A DNA stretch of 9,383 nt from the NCBI GenBank assembly GCA_039927815.1, contig JBDSUJ010000073.1:1-9383 (forward strand), in the 5' to 3' direction. Every line of letters starts with the position of its first letter. The stretch's first letter is position 1. Under the pieces are notes generated by a model. The model was given only the letters and a program-made list of their open reading frames with translations, made no database searches and had not been told where the DNA came from. Positions 1 to 5,920 of the stretch are shown in pieces. The translations under genes were made by a program, and so were the position numbers. Origin of the DNA: Croceibacterium_A sp039927815. GTDB taxonomy: Bacteria; Pseudomonadota; Alphaproteobacteria; Sphingomonadales; Sphingomonadaceae.

Positions 1-111
1 CTCGCCAAGGACTTCGAGCGAACTATCGAAAGCGCCACCGCATGGCTCTATCTCGCGTCAATCCAGCTCTTCACACGCAGAATCGCACGCCTCTGGAATC
101 AATGTGATTAA
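1..111 (+). pseudogene. IS5-family transposase, C-terminal end (cut by window)
   Basis: Frame 1 is open from the first base and ends at TAA 109-111, giving 36 residues. It contains DFERTIESATAWLYLASIQ followed by LFTRRIAR. This is the characteristic C-terminal tail of IS5-family (IS427-like) DDE transposases, where the D-F-E-R-T-I segment carries the final catalytic Glu region. Whether the gene is complete cannot be judged because the upstream part lies outside the window. It is classed as a fragment only for that reason. Recognition is from family memory of the tail motif. Confidence 0.75.
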
Positions 112-127
112 TTATGAGTCAGACTCT
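112..127. repeat. Probable right end of the IS5-type element
   Basis: Directly after the transposase stop is the odd-centred palindrome GAGTC-A-GACTC (116-126), then TTAG (127-130). IS427-group elements of the IS5 family usually insert at YTAR sites and duplicate TA, so the IS probably ends at about 127 with TA at 128-129 as target. The left inverted repeat is outside the window, so the terminus is inferred. Confidence 0.4.
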
Positions 128-456
128 TAGGTAAATGCCCTAATTTTCCAAGGTCCGTCGGCCCAAAGCCGATCAGTGTTGCCGATTTTTGTAACTGCCC
201 CATGCCGTAAGCTTACACGGCCAATGTCGGCTTTCCACCCAAAGCGGACATTAACTCGGTGCTGATCTGACGGCGCTCACCAGCCGTGCGCGCCATCTAG
301 GATCGAAGGTGCGTTGGACCGTGCGCGTGGAGATGGCCCAGTGGTGGAGCAATCTCCTCGACACTGCTCACTGGCGCGGAAATAATCCCCATCAGAGGTG
401 AGGGTTAAGCGAGGTAGCGTCTTGTCCAATCACTGCGTGGGCGCTCAACTGCGCGC
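128..456. other. Non-coding stretch with hairpins, no convincing gene
   Basis: No credible gene is seen in these 329 bases. The stretch holds a near-perfect 12-bp-arm hairpin (223-252), a smaller palindromic segment around GTAAGCTTAC (204-221), and a short minus-strand open segment (364 down to 251) whose 37-aa translation looks like a helix-turn-helix remnant. AT content appears higher than in the core genes, especially in 105-215. It probably includes the promoter region of the downstream 324-aa gene, but I cannot identify a firm promoter. Confidence 0.5.
223..252. repeat. Imperfect inverted repeat (hairpin)
   Basis: The arms AATGTCGGCTTT (223-234) and AAAGCGGACATT (241-252) are complementary except for one G/G mismatch and are separated by the 6-base loop CCACCC. 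Read on the minus strand it encodes MSALGGKADI, a peptide that I recall recurring in spurious ORF calls across alphaproteobacterial genomes, which suggests a dispersed palindromic repeat rather than a gene. There is no U-tract, so it is not an obvious intrinsic terminator. Confidence 0.6.
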
Positions 457-1431
457 ATGGGCGAACAATGGATTCCCGCCGCGCAGGCGCTCGAACTGGT
501 CAGTAATTCTGCCAATAACATCCACGAACGCCTGGCGCTTTGTGATCGGGCCAACGCCGGCTTGGTCAAAACACGCGCAAGACTCTTGATCATCGACAGT
601 GCCAAACGGGAGCATACGACCATTCCGTCCCGGTTCTGGTGGGCCAAGGGGCATGAGGCCCTCAACCAGGATTGGTCGATCGGTGATTTTTCCACTTCGA
701 TCGAAAGGCGTGAACACTGGCGCGCCTATGGCGTTAGTTTCGCGCTAGGTGGGCTGCTCGAAATGATCCCGGTCGAGCGTCGTGCGGCAACCGCCCGCGC
801 ATTGTCAGTAGTTGGCAGCAGCGGGTGGCTAAGCGCGCTGGAAGCCCGGCGCTTTGCGTATGAAAAGGCCGGAAGAAACCCGATGAACGCTGGTACGGCG
901 ATCATCGATGGCGGCAAGCTTGGCTTCATTGCCGCACGGGCGGTCATGATGCGGCGGGCAACAAGGAGCGATCCCGACGAATGGACTGAGGAAGTGCGGG
1001 AATGGGATATTCCTGAATGGTTCTGGGAAAACTTCACTACCAAGCCTGGAAGCACTCAAGATTGGGAGCGCGGCGTCTTCGCGGGGGATGGACTAGCGCC
1101 CGACAAACGCTGCTGGATTACATTGACAGGCGTCTATTTCCTCGCAGACTCCTTGAACGTTATGCTGCCGCTAAGCGTGAGTGGCGATGCAGCTGACAAA
1201 CCCGCACCAAATCCCGGCGGACGTCCGCGGAAAGAGTTTTGGGACGATCTCTGGTGCTCCGTATGGGGCCAGATCTATCACGGCGAATTAGCGCCTAAGC
1301 GGCAGGCGGACATTGAGCGCGCAATGCTCACTTGGGTCGAAGCCAAAGGGCATAATATTTCAGAAAGCACCATAAAGCCACTGGCTCGAAAGATGTTTGC
1401 CGAAATGGCGCGCGAGGACATAAACTCTTAG
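457..1431 (+). CDS. Unknown 324-aa protein with internal duplication
   Basis: I do not recognise a named family, though proteins of this style occur on alphaproteobacterial mobile elements. The sequence shows two related units. Unit 1 (about residues 5-105) contains IPSRFWW, NQDWSIGDF, HWRAYGVSF and EMIP. Unit 2 (about 124-238) contains IPEWFW, TQDWERGVF, CWITLTGVYF and VMLP. The shared pattern is IPxxFW, then QDWxxGxF, then W with GVxF, then M[IL]P. A Pro/Gly linker (about 248-257, PAPNPGGRPRK) leads to a C-terminal helical domain (about 258-320) with FWDDLW, KRQADIERAMLTW and SESTIK, resembling small DNA-binding-like tails. No signal peptide or membrane segment is seen. The start is ATG 457; no strong Shine-Dalgarno is visible, and WIPAAQAL at residues 5-12 looks like a genuine N-terminus. 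It lies upstream of the AlpA-like gene by 112 bases. No enzymatic motif was found. Confidence 0.8.
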   Translation: MGEQWIPAAQALELVSNSANNIHERLALCDRANAGLVKTRARLLIIDSAKREHTTIPSRFWWAKGHEALNQDWSIGDFSTSIERREHWRAYGVSFALGGLLEMIPVERRAATARALSVVGSSGWLSALEARRFAYEKAGRNPMNAGTAIIDGGKLGFIAARAVMMRRATRSDPDEWTEEVREWDIPEWFWENFTTKPGSTQDWERGVFAGDGLAPDKRCWITLTGVYFLADSLNVMLPLSVSGDAADKPAPNPGGRPRKEFWDDLWCSVWGQIYHGELAPKRQADIERAMLTWVEAKGHNISESTIKPLARKMFAEMAREDINS

Positions 1432-1439
1432 GCCCTGCG

Positions 1440-1459
1440 TTTCCGACCCTTTCCGACCC
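1440..1459. repeat. Two tandem copies of TTTCCGACCC
   Basis: The 10-mer TTTCCGACCC occurs twice head to tail, followed by a partial third copy (TTTC). It lies between the unknown 324-aa gene and the AlpA-like gene. A near-identical 10-mer, TTTTCGACCC, occurs at 3691-3700 close to the tRNA boundary. Short direct repeats with helical-turn spacing are typical of protein-binding sites. A role as excisionase, integrase-arm or operator site is inference only. Confidence 0.5.
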
Positions 1460-1543
1460 TTTCTGGCCGCGATTCAACGCGCGTTCGTGTTGGTGCACTC
1501 CAGTGACCGCTGGCACCCGCCAGCCGCACCGGAGCATTCAACC

Positions 1544-1711
1544 ATGGAAAAGCTGGCCTACTCAATCAATGAAACCGCGCGGGCGCTCAGCCTTGGGCGC
1601 ACGTCGATTTACGCAATGATCGCCGACAAGCGGCTGGACGCCTTCAAGCTGGGGCGGCGCACCTTAATCCGCGCGGAATCGATCCGGCGGTTGGTTGCTG
1701 GCGAGGGTTAG
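1544..1711 (+). CDS. AlpA/excisionase-like small HTH protein
   Basis: The protein has 55 residues and forms essentially one winged-helix/MerR-like HTH of the excisionase (HTH_17, AlpA) type. AYSINETARALSLGRTSIYA gives the helix-turn-helix, DKRLDAFKLGRRTLIRAESI gives the wing, and RRLVAGEG ends the protein. The K-L-G-R-R-T-L-I-R stretch is the hallmark of this group. Such proteins regulate excision or integrase expression in phages and islands. The start ATG 1544 has GGAG at 1531-1534 upstream; an upstream in-frame start at 1487 would add a peptide unlike the family. The next gene starts 4 bases after its TAG, so the two are probably co-translated. The family assignment is strong; whether it acts as recombination directionality factor or as transcription activator is not decided by sequence. 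Confidence 0.85.
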   Translation: MEKLAYSINETARALSLGRTSIYAMIADKRLDAFKLGRRTLIRAESIRRLVAGEG

Positions 1712-1715
1712 GGTG

Positions 1716-2201
1716 ATGCCCGCGCGGCGGGTCCATGCCCATTCGGTCAAGCAGCACCGAAGCTACAGTGTCGGCGATCTGGCGGCATGTTGCGGGGTGC
1801 ATAAGAACACTGTGCGGCACTGGCAGCTCGCCGGGTTGAAGCCGCTCGACGACAACCGTCCGATCATGTTTCATGGGGCTGCGATCCGCGCATTCCTGTC
1901 GAGCCGAAAGGCCAGCCGCAAGCGACCGTGCCCGGCTGGCACGCTCTATTGCTTCCGTTGTCGCGCACCGCGACCGCCCGCGCCGGACTTGGTCGAATTC
2001 GTGGCCATCAACGCGCTGTCGGGCAATATTCGTGCGACCTGCGCGACGTGTGCAACGCGGATGCACCGCCGCGCCCGGAAGGTCGCGCTGGCCGCAATTC
2101 TGCCCGGTCGGACCATTCAATTCGTGGAAGGTCACGCACGCCTAAAGGGCTGTGCCTCGCCCCCCCTGAATTGTGACTCTGAAAGGTGTGCGACGACATG
2201 A
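1716..2201 (+). CDS. HTH plus zinc-ribbon-like protein coupled to integrase
   Basis: This is a 161-aa protein in two parts. Residues about 17-62 form a MerR/excisionase-like HTH (YSVGDLAACCGVHKNTVRHW, then a short wing PLDDNRPIMF). Residues about 69-115 carry a four-cysteine module with C79-x2-C82 (CFRC) and C109-x2-C112 (CATC), which fits a zinc ribbon. The basic segment MHRRARK follows, and the tail PPLNCDSERC adds two more cysteines. ATG 1716 is preceded by GAGGG (1703-1707) at 8-base spacing, so I prefer it to the TTG at 1695. The stop TGA overlaps the integrase ATG (ATGA, 2198-2201). I recall similar proteins next to integrases in alphaproteobacteria but know no established function. A DNA-binding partner in integration or excision is the best inference. 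Confidence 0.8.
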   Translation: MPARRVHAHSVKQHRSYSVGDLAACCGVHKNTVRHWQLAGLKPLDDNRPIMFHGAAIRAFLSSRKASRKRPCPAGTLYCFRCRAPRPPAPDLVEFVAINALSGNIRATCATCATRMHRRARKVALAAILPGRTIQFVEGHARLKGCASPPLNCDSERCATT

Positions 2202-3286
2202 CGAAACCCAACCCCGCAAATGAGCGGATCAAGCACGAATATTTCGGCTATCTGGAGCAGGCGATGGGGCGTGACACGGCAACCATCGACGGAGTTGCAA
2301 AGTCGCTCGCTCGTTTCGAGGAATCGACCGGTGTGCGTGACTTCAAACGCTTTCACCGTGCGCAAGCGGTTGCCTTCAAGGCCAAGCTGGCCAAGGCGCT
2401 CAACGTCCGCACCGGCGAGCGTATCAGCAAGGCGACCATGCTTTCGACGCTGCGCGACCTACGCGCGTTCTTTTTCTGGCTGGCGCACCTGCCCGGATTC
2501 AAATCGCATATAGCCTATGCCGATGCCGACTATTTTAACCTGAGCGACAAGGACGTTTCGATTGCCCGCGCCAAGCGCGAAAAGCGCGTCCCGACGCTCG
2601 CCCAAGTGCATCGCGTGCTCGACGCCATGCCAGCCGATACGGTGCTGGAGCGGCGCGACCGGGCGCTGGTGGCATTCGCGGCGCTGACAGGCGCGCGGGT
2701 CGGCGAGCTGGCTTCGTTCCGGCTGGAGCACGTCAGTATCGAGGAAGGCTATGTCGAGCAGGACGCGCGGACGGTGCGCACCAAATTCGCCAAAACCTTC
2801 CGAACCTATTTCAAGCCAATCGGCGGCGAGGCGCTTGCGACCTTCCAAGCTTGGGTCGCCGAGCTGGCGCGCGATCAAGGCTTTGGCGGTGACGATCCCC
2901 TGTTTCCCCCCACGCAAACCGGGCTGGACGAAAACGGGTGCTTCTACGCGGCAGGCCTTTCGCGCAGCAGCTGGAGCACGACCCAGCCGATTAACGCGAT
3001 CTTTCGCCGGGCCTTCGATGCGGCTGGGCTGTCCTACTTCAACCCGCACAGCTTTCGCGACATGCTGGTGCGCTTTGGGCATTCACTCAATCTGACGGTC
3101 GAAGAATTCAAGGCGTGGTCGCAGAACCTGGGCCACACCGACATGCTGACCACGCTGACGAGCTATGGCCAAATACCGACGCACCGGCAGGGCGAACTGA
3201 TCCGAACGGCTGGCGCATCGCGTGCAGCGCCGGTCGATCCCGATGCCGTCATTCTCGCCCGCGCTCTGCTCGCCAAAATGGGTTAG
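2198..3286 (+). CDS. Tyrosine recombinase/integrase
   Basis: The 362-aa protein has an N-terminal SAM-like core-binding domain (about 10-105) and a C-terminal catalytic domain (about 130-335). Visible catalytic residues are R167 in LTGARVGELASF, a likely beta-hairpin lysine (K196 or K199 in RTKFAKTFR), H284 and R287 in NPHSFRDML, H313 in NLGHTDM, and the nucleophile Y323 in LTSYGQI. The R-K-H-R-H-Y set is complete, so the enzyme looks active. It probably integrates and excises the surrounding element at the tRNA-Val gene. The start ATG 2198 overlaps the upstream stop by 4 nt and GAAAGG (2181-2186) serves as Shine-Dalgarno; a GTG at 2186 would add only four residues. The gene points toward the tRNA. 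It looks XerC/D-like in architecture; I cannot place it in a narrower integrase group. Confidence 0.93.
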   Translation: MTKPNPANERIKHEYFGYLEQAMGRDTATIDGVAKSLARFEESTGVRDFKRFHRAQAVAFKAKLAKALNVRTGERISKATMLSTLRDLRAFFFWLAHLPGFKSHIAYADADYFNLSDKDVSIARAKREKRVPTLAQVHRVLDAMPADTVLERRDRALVAFAALTGARVGELASFRLEHVSIEEGYVEQDARTVRTKFAKTFRTYFKPIGGEALATFQAWVAELARDQGFGGDDPLFPPTQTGLDENGCFYAAGLSRSSWSTTQPINAIFRRAFDAAGLSYFNPHSFRDMLVRFGHSLNLTVEEFKAWSQNLGHTDMLTTLTSYGQIPTHRQGELIRTAGASRAAPVDPDAVILARALLAKMG

Positions 3287-3353
3287 CCACCCCGTCTGCA
3301 AGCCCTTTGCACGCGCCCGCCTGGCTGGCTATCAGGGGCGAAAGGGGGTTTTC

Positions 3354-3488
3354 ATGCCTACGCTTAAATGGGTCAGCCGCGACGACGATTTGAAGCGCGC
3401 GGCGGCGGCCCCGTATCGCTTGCTGGAGCTGCTCCGCGAACTGCTCAGCGCTGACGGCAGCGTTTGGGTTTCCCGATTTTGTGGCTGA
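3354..3488 (+). pseudogene. Type III DNA methyltransferase (mod) remnant
   Basis: This is a 44-codon fragment. It starts with an intact-looking site: AGGGGG at 3343-3348 before ATG 3354, then MPTLKWVSRDD and APYRLLE, which match the N-terminus of type III Mod methyltransferases as I know them. It then jumps to LLRELLSADGSVWVS, a segment that in intact Mod lies well inside the protein (the GSIWVS motif followed by IDDNE). Here WVS is followed by RFCG and TGA (3486-3488). The family's AdoMet and DPPY motifs are absent, so no methyltransferase activity is possible. Two internal deletions in an ancestral mod-res operon explain the structure. Full-length Mod proteins are roughly 600 residues, from general family knowledge. 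Confidence 0.7.
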
Positions 3489-3681
3489 ATTGATCGACGG
3501 GCGGGTGTTCCTGGTCGAGCACAAGATGGAGAAATTTCTCAACGATCCGCTCGAAAGGGAGAAAGATTTGGTCGGTCGGCATTGGGCATCGCGCAGCGCC
3601 GGTAAGTGCCGGTTCGTGATGGTCACGCAGGATAGAAGTGGGCCATCCCTGGCGAATCAGATTACGGCCGCGCTTGCGTGA
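3469..3681 (+). pseudogene. Type III restriction subunit (res) C-terminal remnant
   Basis: In a different frame from the mod remnant, the sequence reads FPDFVAELIDGRVFLVEHK, then EREKDLVGRHW, SAGKCRFVMVTQD and a terminal SLANQI. This matches the C-terminal nuclease end of type III Res proteins. The PD-(D/E)xK signature is still readable: PD at the start and E-H-K at the end of the strand. The DEAD-type helicase domain that makes up most of Res (about 900-1000 aa) is missing. Translation could begin at GTG 3481, after the PD motif, so an expressed product would lack the first catalytic Asp. It overlaps the end of the mod remnant, directly marking a mod-res deletion junction near 3465-3475. Confidence 0.65.
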
Positions 3682-3759
3682 TCATGCCACTTTTCGACCC
3701 GCCTTTTTCATGGGCATTTCATGGAAACGCCAACGTAGCGGTTTAAGTGATTGATTTTA

Positions 3760-3834
3760 TGGTGGGCGCGGCAGGGATTGAACCTGCGACCCCACCCGTG
3801 TGAAGGGTGTGCTCTACCACTGAGCTACGCGCCC
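3760..3834 (-). tRNA. tRNA-Val (anticodon CAC), likely attachment site
   Basis: On the minus strand the cloverleaf folds fully: acceptor GGGCGCG pairs with CGCGCCC, the D arm has GCTC with GC-side partner GAGC, the anticodon stem is CACCC/GGGTG with 7-base loop TTCACAC (anticodon CAC, reading GUG valine codons), and the T arm is GCAGG/CCTGC with loop TTCAATC. Discriminator A and encoded CCA follow (3763-3760). The length is 75 nt with CCA. The 3' end faces the integrase gene, so the T-arm/acceptor half is the likely attB core, restored by the element on insertion. sppA lies upstream on the same strand. Confidence 0.95.
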
Positions 3835-3855
3835 GCGCGCGGGGCCGGGCGACAT

Positions 3856-3881
3856 GGCGCACCCCGCGGCAGGGGCGCGCC
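3856..3881 (-). terminator. Strong hairpin after sppA, possible terminator
   Basis: On the minus strand, GGCGCGCCCC and GGGGTGCGCC form a 10-bp stem with one G-U pair and a 6-base loop, starting about 30 bases after the sppA stop. The wobble pair forms only on the minus-strand RNA, in the direction of sppA transcription. No U-tract follows, so it may be a weak or factor-assisted terminator, or simply insulate sppA from the tRNA gene. Confidence 0.4.
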
Positions 3882-3911
3882 TTTGCCACGGTGGTCGGGC
3901 GCTGGCAAGCG

Positions 3912-5813
3912 TCAGTCGAACAGCGTTCGGACCACCATTTGCAACGCGCCGATGTCGCTGAGCGAGGCGGTGAGCGGGCGCACCGCCGACGGGCATTCGA
4001 GGCACCGCGCCTGCATCCCCTGGACTTTCAGCAGGCCCTGAAGATCGGACATGACTTGCGCGGCGCGCTGGCGCTCGTGCCCGGCAAACAGCGCGAACAT
4101 GTCGCCGGCGGCTCGATCGTCCTTGCGCGGCCAGATGCGGCGCAGGAGCGGCGCATAGCGGTCTTCATCCGCGCCCAGGTATTCGGCCCGCCACTTACCG
4201 TCGGACAGCTTGGCCTGCTTGGCCGCCCATGCCAGCGCATCGTCGAGGTCACCGAACTGATCGACCAGCCCGAGCTGGCGCGCGGACCCGCCATCCCACA
4301 CGCGTCCCTGCGCCAGCTCGTTCACGCGTTGCGGAGTCATCCGGCGCGAGCTGGCAACCAGCGACAGGAAGCGTTGATAGCCGGAGTCCACCGTCGCCTG
4401 CAGCACCGCCTCCGCCTCGGGCGTGAATCCAGCAAACAGATCCGGCTGACCCGACAGCGGCGTGGTCCGCACCCCATCGGTGGTGACCCCCCACTGCGCC
4501 AGCGCGGCCTCGAATGTCGGAACCACGCCGAAGATGCCGATTGAGCCGGTGATGGTCTCCGGCTCGGCGAAGATGCGGTCCGCCGGGGTCGCGACCCAAT
4601 ACCCGCCGCTGGCAGCGACGTTGCCCATCGACACGACCACCGGAATGCGGCGCGCCTTGTAGCGCAGGATCGCGCGGCGGATCGCTTCCGATCCGGTGAC
4701 CGAACCGCCCGGCGAATCGACCCGCACCACCAGCGCCTTGAAGCCCTTGTCGAGCGAATCGTCGAGCAGCCGCGCGATCCGCGCCGCGCCCGCTTCCCCG
4801 GGCCCCGCTTCGCCATCGCTGATTTCGCCGGCGATGGTTATGACGCCGATCTTGCCGCCGCCACCTTCGAAGCCGCGAAACCCGCCTGTCTTCGGTGCGG
4901 TTTCCGCTACCCATGCGTCGAGATCGGTCTTGGCAAATGCGCCCGGCGCGTCGTCCCAGCTCTCGCGGCCGGCGAGCTGCGCCACGCGGGTGCCCCAGTC
5001 GACTCGCGTGCCGATCTTGTCGACCAGCCCGGCCGCGACCGCAGCGCGGGCGAGGTCACCGTTCGACGCGGCGAGCCACGCCGGCACTTGCTCCGTCGCC
5101 AGGGCGATGTTGGCCTGCGGGCGCGCCAGCTTCACGTTGGCCTGCCATTCCTGCCACAGCGTGGCCAGGTAAGCGGTCGCGTTTTCGCGCGCGGGGTCGG
5201 ACATTCCGCTCAGCAGATAGGGCTCGACCGCGCTCTTGTAGGTGCCGACGCGGAACACGTGGACATTGAGCTTGAGCCGGTCGAGCAGCCCCTTGTAGTA
5301 CAATCGCGTGCCGCCCGGCCCGGTGATCGCCGCCCCGCCCAGCGGATCGACCCATACTTCGCTGGCATGCGCGGCCAGCAGCAGCGAATCGTCGCTATAG
5401 GCTACCGCGTAAGCCAGCACCGGCTTTTTGGCCGCACGGAAGCGGTCGAGCGCGGCGGCGATCTCTTCCATGTGCACCTGGCCGCCGCCGGTGAAGGTCG
5501 CCATGTCGAGTGCCAGCGCCTTGATCCGCGTGTCCCCCGCGGCGCTGTCGATCGCGCGTACCAGATCGCGCGCCGGAAACTCCTTGGTCGGGACGGCACT
5601 GGGATACAGCAGGTCCCACATGCTGACCGGGGCCATTTCCTCGACCACCGAACCATCGAGCTTGAGCAACAGTGCGCCCTTGCGCACCTCGCCCGCGTTG
5701 GGGCGGATGCTCAGGATCATGAAAAGCGCGGTGAAGAACAGCAGCAGGAAAATCAGCCCGAGCGCGTCCTTGATCGCGACCAGAAGCCGCCACACCTTGC
5801 CCGCAAAGCTCAT
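3912..5813 (-). CDS. sppA: Signal peptide peptidase SppA, 67K long form
   Basis: SppA is a membrane-bound serine protease that degrades signal peptides after secretion. The 633-aa product has a cytoplasmic N-tail, one membrane segment (about 17-35, LGLIFLLLFFTALFMIL) and two tandem SppA/ClpP-like domains. The catalytic dyad is visible: K193 in VGTYKSAVEPYL and S402 in GNVAASGGYW, close to K209 and S409 of the E. coli enzyme. The oxyanion-type stretch VRVDSPGGSVTGSE (364-375 region) and ETITGSIGIFGVVPTF also fit. The length is near the 618 aa of E. coli. ATG 5813 is chosen because GGAAGG lies 7 bases upstream; a TTG two codons earlier is less likely. A short C-terminal extension (after about 590) contains CLEC and is not recognised. 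It is divergent from pyrB across 107 bases. Confidence 0.95.
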   Translation of the reverse strand: MSFAGKVWRLLVAIKDALGLIFLLLFFTALFMILSIRPNAGEVRKGALLLKLDGSVVEEMAPVSMWDLLYPSAVPTKEFPARDLVRAIDSAAGDTRIKALALDMATFTGGGQVHMEEIAAALDRFRAAKKPVLAYAVAYSDDSLLLAAHASEVWVDPLGGAAITGPGGTRLYYKGLLDRLKLNVHVFRVGTYKSAVEPYLLSGMSDPARENATAYLATLWQEWQANVKLARPQANIALATEQVPAWLAASNGDLARAAVAAGLVDKIGTRVDWGTRVAQLAGRESWDDAPGAFAKTDLDAWVAETAPKTGGFRGFEGGGGKIGVITIAGEISDGEAGPGEAGAARIARLLDDSLDKGFKALVVRVDSPGGSVTGSEAIRRAILRYKARRIPVVVSMGNVAASGGYWVATPADRIFAEPETITGSIGIFGVVPTFEAALAQWGVTTDGVRTTPLSGQPDLFAGFTPEAEAVLQATVDSGYQRFLSLVASSRRMTPQRVNELAQGRVWDGGSARQLGLVDQFGDLDDALAWAAKQAKLSDGKWRAEYLGADEDRYAPLLRRIWPRKDDRAAGDMFALFAGHERQRAAQVMSDLQGLLKVQGMQARCLECPSAVRPLTASLSDIGALQMVVRTLFD

Positions 5814-5920
5814 CGTCAAACCTTCCGAATGAATTGCGGCACCCTGTAGGGCGCGGCGCGTGGCGGTGCCAGACGAAACGCTTGAGCCGTCCCCACACTG
5901 TGACTAGGGGCTTGGCTTTA
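5814..5920. promoter_or_regulatory. Divergent intergenic region between sppA and pyrB
   Basis: These 107 bases must carry promoters for both sppA (minus) and pyrBC' (plus). Ribosome-binding sites are clear: GGAAGG for sppA on the minus strand (around 5821-5826) and AGGGG (5906-5910) ahead of pyrB ATG 5921. A TTGAGC (5882-5887) could be part of a -35 box for pyrB, but I see no matching -10 at good spacing. I see no leader peptide or attenuator hairpin. Confidence 0.45.

Larger units (their letters stand above)
1..3759. mobile_element. Integrated element (island) inserted at tRNA-Val, partial
   Basis: This stretch has the content of an integrative element: transposase remnant, unknown accessory protein, AlpA-like regulator, HTH/zinc-ribbon protein, tyrosine integrase and a broken type III restriction-modification locus. 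It abuts the 3' end of an intact tRNA-Val gene, beyond which core genes (sppA, pyrB) begin. The integrase lies about 470 bases from the tRNA, the usual position next to one attachment site. I looked for a second copy of the tRNA 3' end in the left part and found none, so the far boundary lies outside the window. The right boundary near 3760 is inferred from tRNA geometry; the left limit given is only the window edge. Confidence 0.65.

Noticed and set aside
1644..2135. 163-aa minus-strand frame opposite the HTH/zinc-ribbon gene
   Set aside because: It overlaps two supported, coupled plus-strand genes and shows no recognisable domain.
3298..3311. TGCAA/TTGCA small stem after the integrase stop
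   Set aside because: It has only 5 bp with no U-tract; too weak to call a terminator.
3807..4544. 245-aa open frame on the plus strand opposite the end of sppA
   Set aside because: It is antisense to a well-supported sppA, runs through the tRNA complement, is Arg/His-rich and matches no domain. It is typical of high-GC shadow frames.
4249..4914. 221-aa Arg/Gly-rich minus-strand frame inside sppA
   Set aside because: It is an alternative frame of sppA on the same strand, with the composition of a frame-shifted GC-rich gene.
5834..5920. N-terminal extension of pyrB from TTG 5834
   Set aside because: It would add 29 residues unlike ATCase and occupy the sppA promoter region. ATG 5921 has a ribosome-binding site.
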